Shown: positions 53,514-61,775 of the stretch, piece by piece
Numbering within the stretch: the first letter of the stretch is position 1
How the letters are laid out: every line of letters begins with the position of its first letter
Origin: JAQUBU01 sp036677685
GTDB lineage: Bacteria > Bacillota > Syntrophomonadia > Syntrophomonadales > Syntrophomonadaceae
Assembly (NCBI GenBank): GCA_036677685.1
Contig: JAVBWA010000039.1
Coordinates: 6,632 to 70,631, forward strand
DNA: 64,000 nt
Direction: 5' to 3'
Made by a program: the position numbers and the translations under genes
The notes under the pieces: generated by a model
What the model was told of the DNA's origin: nothing
Seen by the model: only the letters and a program-made list of their open reading frames with translations
The model's database searches: none

Positions 53514-54977
53514 TTAATCTTCGTTAAAAGCCCGGTCCAATTCAAACCAGAACTCCACTCCCCCCTCAACATTTGCCGCGCCGAAGCCATTGCTATCGTA
53601 TTCCTGGATTGCGCGGACCACCGAAAGGCCCAGCCCAGTGCCCCCGTACGCACGGGTGCGGGCTTTGTCCACCTTATAAAAACTGGTAAAAATGCGTTCC
53701 AGTGATTCTTCAGGAATGTGCTTTCCGGAATTATATACTGATATACGAATTTTATCTCCGTTTTCTTTTACCACTATCTTTAGAAGTTTGTTTTCATCAA
53801 TATGATTAAGGGCGTTATTAAGGTAGTTGGTTAAAACCTGCTCGCTGCGGACAACATCTGCGTTTACCAGGGCGGAAACATCCGTAAGCAAAACCACCGG
53901 TTTAATGCCTTTAGCTTTTAAAAGCGGCTCGTATTTGGAAAACAGGCGATTAATCAGCTCTGCGATGTTGTATATACTCTTTTCTATTCTAAAGTGACCT
54001 GATTCTATTTGTGAAAGGTCAAGTAGATCCTTGACCAGTTTATTCATTTTAGCGGTTTCGTCCATAATCACCTCACAATAGAAATTTCTGTTTTCTTCAT
54101 CTTCTATTACATTCAATTTCAACCCTTCAGCATAACCCTGAATTAGAGAAATCGGGGTTTTTAACTCATGTGATACATTGGATATAAACTCCTTGCGCAT
54201 CTCATCTATCCTGCGTTCGCGCTCAATGTCTTCCTTTAGATTTACGTTGGCCTCCTGTAGTTCCAGAATAGTTTTGTGCAGCTGCTCAGAAAGTGAATTA
54301 ATGCTGTTTCCCAGTTCCCCAATCTCATCATGGCTCCGAACCTGGTACTTCTGGCTAAAATCCAGTCTGGTTATATCCTGGGCGATAGCGTTTAGCTCCT
54401 GAATGGGGCGGGTAAATTGCCGGGCCAACATAAAGGCCAATACACTGCCGATTAAAATAGTCAAGAACCCGGTATACAAAAAGAAAGTGTTGGCAACAGC
54501 GGCATTGGCTTGAATAGCTGCCAAGGGCGTGCTAAGCATTAAGATATCCTGATTCTTCAATATTAAAATAAGATATAAAAATTTGGTATTTAAGCGGGGA
54601 TCACCGCTTACTTGAATTATACTGCCCTTTTCCCGGAGTTCAGATATCCGGCCCAAAATCATTCCCAGGTGGGGTTCAGGTCGAGGGAAAGGTTCACGCT
54701 TAATTTGCGAACTGTATTTGACTTCATAATATTTATCCATAATTAGAATATTGATCCCGGAATTACGCTCCAGATCTTCAAGCTCCAGGTATATATCTTC
54801 GGGCTCTCCATCATAGATATTTTTGATATCGGCTGCGGCATCGATCAAGAATTGGGTTTTTTGGTATCTATAATACTTTCCCAGATATTGTGTATTAAGC
54901 AGCCAGGAAAATAATACGAAGAAAAGGATCAGCCCGCTTATGCCCAAGAACAATTTAAGACGTATGGATTTTCTCAT
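53514..54977 (-). CDS. Transmembrane sensor histidine kinase (HAMP-HisKA-HATPase)
   Basis: 487 residues. Helices at about 9-30 and 163-185 flank an extracytoplasmic sensor of ~130 residues. HAMP follows at about 186-240, then HisKA with NVSHELKTPISL (His270) and an ATPase domain with VYNSGKHI and GTGLGLSVVRAI. The N-box and the DxG box read as NYLNNALNH and NSGK rather than DNG, a mild departure seen in some Firmicute kinases. Overlaps the regulator stop by 4 nt. Terminates 45 nt from the end of the RpfG-like gene on the other strand. Confidence 0.92.
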   Translation of the reverse strand: MRKSIRLKLFLGISGLILFFVLFSWLLNTQYLGKYYRYQKTQFLIDAAADIKNIYDGEPEDIYLELEDLERNSGINILIMDKYYEVKYSSQIKREPFPRPEPHLGMILGRISELREKGSIIQVSGDPRLNTKFLYLILILKNQDILMLSTPLAAIQANAAVANTFFLYTGFLTILIGSVLAFMLARQFTRPIQELNAIAQDITRLDFSQKYQVRSHDEIGELGNSINSLSEQLHKTILELQEANVNLKEDIERERRIDEMRKEFISNVSHELKTPISLIQGYAEGLKLNVIEDEENRNFYCEVIMDETAKMNKLVKDLLDLSQIESGHFRIEKSIYNIAELINRLFSKYEPLLKAKGIKPVVLLTDVSALVNADVVRSEQVLTNYLNNALNHIDENKLLKIVVKENGDKIRISVYNSGKHIPEESLERIFTSFYKVDKARTRAYGGTGLGLSVVRAIQEYDSNGFGAANVEGGVEFWFELDRAFNED

Positions 54978-55645
54978 TTTAATACCTCAAATCTATACCC
55001 CAATCCCCGAACGGTTTGAATATACTCGCCCTTGTTTCCCAATTTAAGGCGGAGTTTTTTAATATGTGTATCTACAGTTCGAACATCACCATAATAATTA
55101 AAATCCCATACCGCATTAAGAATCTGGTCCCTGCTCAATGCTCGCCCCTCGTTGTCAGTTAGATAGACCAATAATTCAAATTCCTTGGGGGTAAGATTCA
55201 ATCTGGCTCCGTTTACTATAACATAACGGGATTTTTCATCTATCTCCAAACCGCAAAATGATTTTACAACTTGAGTATTTTTCCCCATTCTTCGCAAAAG
55301 CGCATTTACCCGGGCAACCAGAACTTGCGGGCTGAATGGTTTGCTTATGTATTCGTCAACACCCAATTCAAAACCGAACAACTCATCAGACTCTTCACTC
55401 CGTGCGGTTAACATAATTACCGGTACTAGTGAGTGCTTTCTAATCTCCCGGCAGACAGTCCAACCATCATATTCAGGCATCATTACATCCAGTATAAGCA
55501 GATCAAGACCGGGGGCTTCGAAGAATACTTCCAAAGCTTCTTTGCCATTAGATGCTTCTATGGTATGAAAACCTTCTTTTTTTAAAAAATCGGCGACCAG
55601 TTTCCTCATTCGCTCTTCATCATCGGCAATTAATATTCTTTTCAT
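54974..55645 (-). CDS. OmpR/PhoB-family response regulator
   Basis: 223 residues. Receiver (1-118) with ADDEER, Asp in ILDVMMPEYDG and SKPFSPQ. Winged helix (125-222) with LTPKEFELLVYLTDNEGRALSRDQ and VRGLGYRFEV. First gene of the kinase-regulator pair. Its own upstream region and that of the divergent secreted-protein gene carry matched 11-bp direct repeats (see the regulatory entries), so it probably controls both. Confidence 0.93.
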   Translation of the reverse strand: MKRILIADDEERMRKLVADFLKKEGFHTIEASNGKEALEVFFEAPGLDLLILDVMMPEYDGWTVCREIRKHSLVPVIMLTARSEESDELFGFELGVDEYISKPFSPQVLVARVNALLRRMGKNTQVVKSFCGLEIDEKSRYVIVNGARLNLTPKEFELLVYLTDNEGRALSRDQILNAVWDFNYYGDVRTVDTHIKKLRLKLGNKGEYIQTVRGLGYRFEVLK

Positions 55646-55672
55646 ATCTATTTATCACCACCTGAGCAATAC

Positions 55673-55811
55673 TTTTTAAGCATCGGAAGAAATTGCGGAG
55701 CAGTTTGAACACACCGCTGCAACGAGGCGGAGACTATAACCCACTGCTTGTTTTGTTAATAGAAAATCAAGCGCCTAAAGAAAAGGGAGACATCTTTACG
55801 CCTCATTATAA
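55673..55811 (+). repeat. Dispersed structured repeat, copy 9
   Basis: Hairpin GAAATTGC/GCAGTTT, core CACACCGCTGCAACGAGGCG, CTTGTTTTGTTAATAG, GCGCCTAAAGAAAAG and closing ACGCCTCATTAT. The last strand has one C-A mismatch with the left AACGAGGCG. Copy 9 precedes the operator described at 55831. Confidence 0.85.
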
Positions 55812-55830
55812 TATTTGCATACTGACTTTA

Positions 55831-55862
55831 ATTGTAGAACAAAATTGTGACCATTTGGTGAA
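55831..55862 (-). promoter_or_regulatory. Operator-promoter of the OmpR-type regulator operon
   Basis: On the minus strand TTCAC (55862-55858) and GTCAC (55851-55847) are spaced by exactly 11 bp. TACAAT (55836-55831) begins 15 nt after the start of the second unit. The same arrangement at the same distance is found before the divergent gene at 56101. Direct repeats with a helical-turn period are usual for OmpR-family dimers. Confidence 0.65.
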
Positions 55863-55867
55863 CATCA

Positions 55868-56000
55868 TTTAAACATCGGAAGAAACCGCGGATCAGTTTG
55901 AACACACAGCTGCAACGAGGCGGGAGACTATAACCCACTGCTTTTTTTATAGGAAATCAACCCCTTAAAGAAACGGGAGACATCTTTACGCCTTGTTATT
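55868..56000 (+). repeat. Dispersed structured repeat, copy 10
   Basis: Hairpin GAAACCGC/GATCAGTTT with mismatch, core CACACAGCTGCAACGAGGCG, a shortened CTTTTTTTATAGG hairpin, CCCTTAAAGAAACGGG and closing ACGCCTTGTTAT (one G-T pair). Copies 9 and 10 are 57 nt apart, with the operator at 55831 between them. Confidence 0.85.
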
Positions 56001-56016
56001 AAGTTTTCCTAAAACT

Positions 56017-56059
56017 TTCACTATATCTTCACAGGATGTTCACAAAAGCTGTTTACAAT
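56017..56059 (+). promoter_or_regulatory. TTCAC triple direct repeat operator before the secreted repeat protein
   Basis: TTCAC occurs at 56017, 56028 and 56039, spaced by exactly 11 bp, followed by TACAAT at 56054 (15 nt after the start of the last repeat). The gene at 56101 begins 41 nt further on. The layout mirrors the minus-strand site at 55831, so both are probably bound by the adjacent regulator. Confidence 0.7.
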
Positions 56060-56100
56060 ACAATTAAGCCAAAATTAGATTAAAGAAAAGGAGGACATAA

Positions 56101-57243
56101 ATGGAAAAGACAAGAATTTTTAAACGTTTATTTTCAGGAGTTTTAATTGGTGGTCTACTACTAAGCTCTGGTGGTCTGGTAATAGCTGATGACCAAACTG
56201 CGGATCAGATCAGTTCCAAAGCTGCAATACAGGGGCCTCAGTTCCCGGGCAAAGGCGGCGGGCCAATGGTTCAAGAACTTTCGGAGGATACTCTGGATGC
56301 TTTGGTAAATGCCGGAACCATTTCCCAGGAGCAGGCGGATAAAATCCAGGCGCTGGTGGAGGCCAATGTTGCAGAGCAAAAAGCCAAGGCTGAAGAGTTC
56401 AAGAATATGACTGAAGAAGAACGTCAAGCCTTGAAGGATGAGCAAAAAAGTGAAAGAGTAGATCTTCTTAGTCAGGCAGTAACGGATGGTATTATAACCC
56501 AATCCGAGGCTGATGCGATTAAGAATAGTATTCAGGAAATCCAAACCCAAGAGCGCCTGGCTGCCCAGCAAAAACAATTGGATACTCTGGTAGCCGCAGG
56601 CACTATCACCCAGGAACAGGCTGATAAACTCCTGGCACTGGTTAAGACTAATATCGAAGAACAAAAAGCCAAGGCTGAAGAGTTTAAGAATATGACTGAA
56701 GAAGAACGTCAGGCATTACTTGAAGAGCAAAAAGCCAAGGCCGAAGAGTTCAAAAATCTCAGTGAAGAAGAACGTCAGACTCTAAAAGACCAGCAAAAAG
56801 AGAAAAAAGCCGATCTATTTAGCCAGGCCGTAGATGAAGCTATTATTACCCAGGCCGAGTGTGATACCATTCATCAGAACATACAGGAAAAAGCCAAGCA
56901 GGAGCGCCAGCAGAACATGCAGACTAAAATCGATGAACTGGTGAATCAAGGTACCATCACCAATGAACAGGCTGCTACTATATTGGAAAATATGAGCAAA
57001 AAGCAAGAAAAACCAGAACGGGATGTATCAAAAAGTTCCTCTATCCAAAATGATAATAAAGACCAGAAAAATTCACTGGTAAATCGCGGTGAAAGGCCAG
57101 CACCTTTTAAAGATCTGGTTGACGATGGAACCTTGAGCCAGGAACAGGCTGATTCGGTCAGCAAAGCCATGCAGCCTTCCGGAAATCGCGGAGGCGGCCA
57201 TGGTGGACCGGGCGGTCCTGGCGGCCCGGGAGGAAGATTCTAA
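56101..57243 (+). CDS. Secreted helical repeat protein, SHOCT-like units
   Basis: 380 residues. A signal peptide (1-30) is followed by four units of the form 'LxxLVxxGTITxEQADxI' near residues 65, 160, 282 and 338. These resemble SHOCT-type motifs, in which Gly-Thr-Ile-Thr is followed by a Gln/Glu-rich helix. Three KAEEFKNMTEEERQ-type blocks lie between them, and the protein ends in a Gly-rich HGGPGGPGGPGGRF tail. No enzyme motif is seen. AAGGAGGAC precedes ATG 56101. Its promoter carries TTCAC repeats. A role as a two-component-controlled envelope protein is inference. Confidence 0.7.
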   Translation: MEKTRIFKRLFSGVLIGGLLLSSGGLVIADDQTADQISSKAAIQGPQFPGKGGGPMVQELSEDTLDALVNAGTISQEQADKIQALVEANVAEQKAKAEEFKNMTEEERQALKDEQKSERVDLLSQAVTDGIITQSEADAIKNSIQEIQTQERLAAQQKQLDTLVAAGTITQEQADKLLALVKTNIEEQKAKAEEFKNMTEEERQALLEEQKAKAEEFKNLSEEERQTLKDQQKEKKADLFSQAVDEAIITQAECDTIHQNIQEKAKQERQQNMQTKIDELVNQGTITNEQAATILENMSKKQEKPERDVSKSSSIQNDNKDQKNSLVNRGERPAPFKDLVDDGTLSQEQADSVSKAMQPSGNRGGGHGGPGGPGGPGGRF

Positions 57244-57273
57244 AAGTTTTCACCTCATTCCTTTCCTTTTAAC

Positions 57274-57305
57274 AGCCCCCTCTTGCCCCGGAGGGGGCTT
57301 TGCGC
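57274..57305 (+). terminator. Terminator after the secreted repeat protein
   Basis: AGCCCCCTC (57274-57282) pairs with GAGGGGGCT (57291-57299), followed by TTGCGC. Confidence 0.7.
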
Positions 57306-57367
57306 TGCGCAAGTTTAGCTGCAATAAGATATAATGAATTGAAGTTTAAACTTGGTGAAAGGATTAT

Positions 57368-59236
57368 ATGGATTTTTTACCGATTAATAAAGATGATCTA
57401 AAGCGAAAAAAGTGCAAACAGCTCGATATAATTCTGGTAAGCGGGGATGCCTATGTTGATCATCCGGCCTGGGCGGCAGCCATCCTCGGCCGCTTTCTTG
57501 AAAAACATGGTTACCAGGTTGGGATTATTGCTCAACCTGACTGGCAGAGCCTGGATGACTTTAAGCAATTGGGACAGCCGCGCTTATATTTTGGGATCTC
57601 GGGCGGCAACCTGGACTCCATGGTTAATCATTATACTGCCGACCTTAAAAAGCGCCGTGAGGATTTATACTCGCCAGGCGGCAAGGCCGGCCGCCGTCCT
57701 GATCGCGCCACTATTGTATATACCAACCGTTTACGGGAAGCCTATCCGGGTGTGCCAATAATCATCGGTGGCATTGAAGCAAGTTTAAGGCGTTTGGCTT
57801 ACTATGATTACTGGAGCGACAAGGTGCGACGCTCCATTTTGCTGGATAGCAAGGCTGATCTGCTGGTTTATGGCATGGGTGAATACAAGCTCTTGGAAAT
57901 CGCCCAGTTTATTGAAACCGGGGGGGATGTGAAAAAACTGAATGGTTTGCGGGGTACCGCCTTCATTTCTTCTGTTCTGCCATCCGGTGCCTTGGAGATT
58001 CCTTCTTATGAAAGGGTTAAAGATAATATCCGGGATTTTTCCCGTAGTACTCGTTTAGTGTTTCAGAATCACAATCCCTATTGCTCTCCCCCCTTGGCTC
58101 AAAAACATGGGGACCGATGGGTGGTTGTCAATCCCCCGGCTATGCCATTAACTAGCAAACAGATGGACAGCATCTACGATATTCCCTTCCTGCGCCGTTA
58201 TCATCCTTTGTATGAACAGGATGGAGGGATTCCGGCTTTGAAACCGGTGCAATTTTCCGTTCTCACACACCGGGGATGTTTCGGAGGTTGTTCCTTTTGT
58301 TCCATTGGCCTGCATCAAGGTAAGTTTATTCAAAGCCGCAGTATAGAATCGCTGTTGGCGGAAGCCGAATCATTTACTGCTCATCCTGATTTCCGGGGCA
58401 GCATCCCCGACCTGGGAGCGGCATCTGCCAATATGTATGGAATGTCAGGAAACAAAAGTGCAGTTTGTGAAAAATGCCAAAAAATAAGTTGCCTTTATCC
58501 GAGCGTATGCAAAAATCTTAATACCGACCATTCTGCATCACTGCGTCTTTGGGATAAAATGCGCAAAATAAAAGCGATTGCAAATATCCGCGTAGCCTCC
58601 GGGGTGCGTTATGACCTGATATTACAGGATAAATCGGGCCAATATCTGCGAGAACTGTGCAAGTATCATGTCGGCGGGCAGCTTAAAATTGCTCCTGAAC
58701 ATGTATCATGGCCGGTAACGAAATTAATGGGAAAACCGGATCGTTCTAAATATGAGCAATTTATGGAGGCTTTTAAAAAGGTTAATGAAAAGCTAAAAAA
58801 GGAGCAATACCTTATACCCTACTTCATATCCGCGCATCCCGGAAGCAGCATAAAGGAAAGTATAGAACTGGCAGAATTTCTCCGCGATCATATGCAGTAT
58901 TATCCCGAACAGGTGCAGAATTTTACTCCTACTCCTATGACATTGTCGACCAGCATGTATTATACCGGGCTTAATCCGATGAATGGCAAACAAGTTTATG
59001 TTGCCAAGGGCAGTCTGGAACGAAAAGCTCAACGCGCCCTCCTGCAATATCGTAAATCTGTTAATCAACAGCTGGTTAAAGAAACCTTGGAAAAATACGG
59101 GCGAAGCGATTTGATAGGTTCTTCAGCACGGGCTCTGGTCAAGGAAAATATCTCACTAGCTAAATTGCAAGCTGCAGCATCTACCGATAGCAAAAGACTT
59201 GGAAAAAGAAGCAGAAGAAGCAAGAATAAAAAATAA
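57368..59236 (+). CDS. ygiQ: YgiQ family radical SAM protein
   Basis: 622 residues. The N-terminal part (1-290) contains GGIEASLRRLAYYDYWSDKV, a hallmark of the family. The radical-SAM motif is CFGGCSFC (Cys304, 308, 311). The C-terminal region has QVQNFTPTPMTLSTSMYYTG and a Lys/Arg-rich tail. The reaction is not established. AAAGGA lies before the ATG at 57368. It is monocistronic, between two hairpins. Confidence 0.9.
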   Translation: MDFLPINKDDLKRKKCKQLDIILVSGDAYVDHPAWAAAILGRFLEKHGYQVGIIAQPDWQSLDDFKQLGQPRLYFGISGGNLDSMVNHYTADLKKRREDLYSPGGKAGRRPDRATIVYTNRLREAYPGVPIIIGGIEASLRRLAYYDYWSDKVRRSILLDSKADLLVYGMGEYKLLEIAQFIETGGDVKKLNGLRGTAFISSVLPSGALEIPSYERVKDNIRDFSRSTRLVFQNHNPYCSPPLAQKHGDRWVVVNPPAMPLTSKQMDSIYDIPFLRRYHPLYEQDGGIPALKPVQFSVLTHRGCFGGCSFCSIGLHQGKFIQSRSIESLLAEAESFTAHPDFRGSIPDLGAASANMYGMSGNKSAVCEKCQKISCLYPSVCKNLNTDHSASLRLWDKMRKIKAIANIRVASGVRYDLILQDKSGQYLRELCKYHVGGQLKIAPEHVSWPVTKLMGKPDRSKYEQFMEAFKKVNEKLKKEQYLIPYFISAHPGSSIKESIELAEFLRDHMQYYPEQVQNFTPTPMTLSTSMYYTGLNPMNGKQVYVAKGSLERKAQRALLQYRKSVNQQLVKETLEKYGRSDLIGSSARALVKENISLAKLQAAASTDSKRLGKRSRRSKNKK

Positions 59237-59326
59237 GCTAATAATAAACCATTTCCTATATATTCAGGAACACCTTACCATAGTTCTGAATAGCATGTAG
59301 TGAAAACATGAAAGGAGATGGTTGCG

Positions 59327-59869
59327 GTGCCGAATATTTTCTTTGCTCCCCAGGCTAATACCTATGTAGCCCAGTACTACCCAAACAAAAACTTTAACGG
59401 TTCCCCTACCCTGTTTGTCAGCAGGTTTCACGGCGTTGGCGACGTTTACCGGAGCTTGCTTCGTTTTTGTCTTACCACCCCTGAATGCAGTACGGACAAT
59501 ATTCACGGAGGGGCCACTATTAATGAAGCATACCTTCGCTTGACAATTGCCCAAAATCAGATTCCAGTAGGAAGCGTAATCAATCTCAATGCTTACCAGG
59601 TATTGCAGTCCTGGGATCCCGGCAAGGTTACCTGGAACAAGCAACCGCTTTTCGGCGCCAACCCTGTTGTAAGTATACCGGTAGGAGCTAGTTTGGGCAC
59701 TCTTGAAATGAATTTGACCAATCTGGTAAGAGGATGGTTCGATGGCAGTATTCCCAATGTAGGTTTGCTTTTGACCGGCAACGAAACCCAGGACCGGTTG
59801 CTGGGTTTCTACTCCAGCTTTGCGCCCAATGTTACTTTCTGGCCACGGTTGTATATTAACTATACCTAA
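59327..59869 (+). CDS. DNRLRE-domain protein
   Basis: 180 residues, a single beta-rich DNRLRE-type domain: FAPQANTYVAQYYPNKNFNG at the start, SLLRFCL, EAYLRLTI, WDPGKVTWNKQP and the final LGFYSSFAPNVTFWPRL. Such domains are found at the surface of spores or cells and in carbohydrate-binding proteins; no secretion signal is visible here. I use GTG 59327, nine nt after AGGAG; the ATG at 59318 abuts that site. Confidence 0.78.
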   Translation: MPNIFFAPQANTYVAQYYPNKNFNGSPTLFVSRFHGVGDVYRSLLRFCLTTPECSTDNIHGGATINEAYLRLTIAQNQIPVGSVINLNAYQVLQSWDPGKVTWNKQPLFGANPVVSIPVGASLGTLEMNLTNLVRGWFDGSIPNVGLLLTGNETQDRLLGFYSSFAPNVTFWPRLYINYT

Positions 59870-60035
59870 AGGGTGAGGTGCCAGGGGTAAGGGGTAAGGG
59901 TTCCATGACCTGCTTGAGTTTGTAAACATTCTAATCATTAAAATACTTATCGGATATGAATAGTTATATTGACTACTAACCTTGCTATAAAGTGAGACTA
60001 TATTCAGTAATAGTCAAGAATAATTATATCGACAA

Positions 60036-60068
60036 AGGGACTGGCTTTTTTATCCTTTGCCAGTCCCT
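60036..60068 (-). terminator. Terminator between convergent DNRLRE and anti-sigma genes
   Basis: AGGGACTGGC (60036-60045) pairs with GCCAGTCCCT (60059-60068). On the minus strand TTTGTCG follows; on the plus strand only AATC. It may serve the ECF operon. Confidence 0.65.
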
Positions 60069-60098
60069 AATCTATATAGGATTGCCGATTATGACGGA

Positions 60099-61022
60099 TT
60101 ACTTAAATGAATTGGCCATCTTTATTGCTTCGTCCTGATTGAATCCTTTGCATATCAGGTCGAAGCTTACCCCGTCTTTTTCCCACATCAATCCAACTCC
60201 GGGTTCCCAAGCGGCAGTTGTCCCGTTGATCCGGACTTCCTGCACTTCTCCGCTGGTTGCGTAAGTAAACTGGGTATTCTCATTCATGATCCTTTCAAAC
60301 AAAATAATGTCCTTCCCATTTCCCTTAAAGTATAGATTGATATAATCGCCGGATCCTTTATATCCTTCAACTTCTTTCAATTCATAACCGACCGGCAGAT
60401 AGGCTGGAGCCTGTATTTTAAAGGCTGCGATTTTTTGCGCTTCCTCGATGCTTGCGTAGTTGACTATATTTTCATCTTTCTTTTTCTGAGCATAGTCCGG
60501 ATTTGACACTTTTACTTCCCCATTTTCGGTCTTTATAGTAATTGATCCTTCTTTTCGAATTTGTTCTTTTTGCTCTTCGGACAGTTGCTTTTTCTCGGCC
60601 GGGACAGTATCCTTTACTTGTACTACTGCGCTGTACTTGCCCAATTTCAGTATCTTGGCGATATTATCACCCACATTATCAGCGACTGCGGTAACAGTTC
60701 CTGGAAAGACCAGGGTTAGGGTCAGCATGAATATCAAGGCCAGACTTCCGAAAACGGTAACGGTCCGGTGATGTTCAAATAATCTTTTCATAATGCTCTC
60801 CTTTTCATAATTTCTAAAATCTTTTTCCCTGCAACGGTTTAATAGACTATGACGCATTCTTGCCTGCGCAATATTATCCCGGCTGAAATCGCTTCCTTTA
60901 AGCATAGCTGCCAGTCGATATAACTGTTGATCAACAGAGTCTCCAGGTTTTGACGGGGTTTTTCCTTCCATAATCTCATCTAATGACTGATTAAAAAGTT
61001 CGGCCTCTTTATACTCGTTCAT
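60099..61022 (-). CDS. Anti-sigma factor-like membrane protein with DUF4367 domain
   Basis: 307 residues. A cytoplasmic helical domain of about 90 residues precedes a membrane helix (about 94-114, TVFGSLALIFMLTLTLV). A charged linker leads to a C-terminal domain (about 190-305) with AAFKIQAPAYLPVGYELKEV and TTAAWEPGVGLMWEKDGV, typical of DUF4367 anti-sigma-type proteins. The start is ATG 61022, preceded by AAGGAGGGG. It overlaps the sigma gene by 14 nt, so the pair forms an ECF/anti-sigma module. Which signal it detects is unknown. Confidence 0.88.
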   Translation of the reverse strand: MNEYKEAELFNQSLDEIMEGKTPSKPGDSVDQQLYRLAAMLKGSDFSRDNIAQARMRHSLLNRCREKDFRNYEKESIMKRLFEHHRTVTVFGSLALIFMLTLTLVFPGTVTAVADNVGDNIAKILKLGKYSAVVQVKDTVPAEKKQLSEEQKEQIRKEGSITIKTENGEVKVSNPDYAQKKKDENIVNYASIEEAQKIAAFKIQAPAYLPVGYELKEVEGYKGSGDYINLYFKGNGKDIILFERIMNENTQFTYATSGEVQEVRINGTTAAWEPGVGLMWEKDGVSFDLICKGFNQDEAIKMANSFK

Positions 61023-61590
61023 GATTCCCCTCCTTAGTTGAAAGAATTTCCCGTAATTGGCGCAGGGATCGATAAACAATAATGCCTACATTGTTCTCGG
61101 AGATCCCTAATAAACTGGCTATTTCGCGATTTTTTAAATTGGCTGCGAATCTCATAGCAATGATATTACGCTCTCTGTCCCCCAGTTTAGCGAGTGCTAC
61201 CAATAATTCGTGGCAATTTTCTTCCCGGAGGAATGCTTCCTCGGGTGTGGGCCGCCGGCTAACCAGTTCTTTGACCTTGTCCAGAGAGAACCATAAGTTG
61301 TGCTTGCGCTTCCGATGGTAGTCAGTCACCGCATGATGAGCAATGGCAAAAAGCCAAACTTCAAAGGATGCTTTTTCCGGGCGGTAGGTATCATACTTGC
61401 GCAATACTTGTTCAAATACCTGGCTGGTCAGGTCTTCCGCTTCATAAGTATTACCTATACGGTAGCGTATATAATTGTAAATCCTCTTATAATAGCGGTC
61501 GAAGATCTGAGCAAAGATTTCGGTATTCGTATCAGCCTTTTTTTCCATATAAAGTTCGGGCTGGAGATATACCGCAAAGTCTTTTTCCAT
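61009..61590 (-). CDS. ECF RNA polymerase sigma factor
   Basis: 193 residues. Sigma-2 has IFDRYYKRIYNYIRYRIGN and EAEDLTSQVFEQVLRKYDTY; the linker has FEVWLFAIAHHAVTDYHRKRK; sigma-4 has LGDRERNIIAMRFAANLKNREIASLLGISENNVG. GGAAGGAGA precedes ATG 61590. It is the second ECF system of the window and is not close in sequence to the one at 47152. Both share the arrangement sigma gene, then overlapping membrane partner. Confidence 0.92.
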   Translation of the reverse strand: MEKDFAVYLQPELYMEKKADTNTEIFAQIFDRYYKRIYNYIRYRIGNTYEAEDLTSQVFEQVLRKYDTYRPEKASFEVWLFAIAHHAVTDYHRKRKHNLWFSLDKVKELVSRRPTPEEAFLREENCHELLVALAKLGDRERNIIAMRFAANLKNREIASLLGISENNVGIIVYRSLRQLREILSTKEGNHERV

Positions 61591-61697
61591 CTTGGTCTCC
61601 TTCCGAAAGCTTGATTACTGGCCAGATGCTTTCATATGTAGATACGAGTAAAATATAAAAGCATTACAAAAATAATCTAAGATATTTTCTATTTTAT

Positions 61698-61744
61698 AGC
61701 AAAAGAAAAACGGAGTGAGAAGTATCTAACGCCTTCTCACTCCG
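61698..61744 (-). terminator. Terminator of the formate dehydrogenase gene
   Basis: On the minus strand CGGAGTGAGAAG (61744-61733) pairs with CTTCTCACTCCG (61722-61711), then TTTTTCTTTTGC follows. It is 32 nt after the stop codon. Confidence 0.9.
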
Positions 61745-61775
61745 CTTGCTCATTTTATCTTAAATTAAAAATCTC

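Noticed and set aside
6131..56000. Repeat copies as insertion-sequence ends
   Set aside because: No transposase gene, no simple terminal inverted repeats and no obvious target-site duplications were seen. A non-autonomous element still cannot be excluded.
59264..59938. 224-residue minus-strand frame opposite the DNRLRE gene
   Set aside because: The plus-strand frame has a ribosome site and a clear domain; the minus frame has neither and is the antisense shadow.
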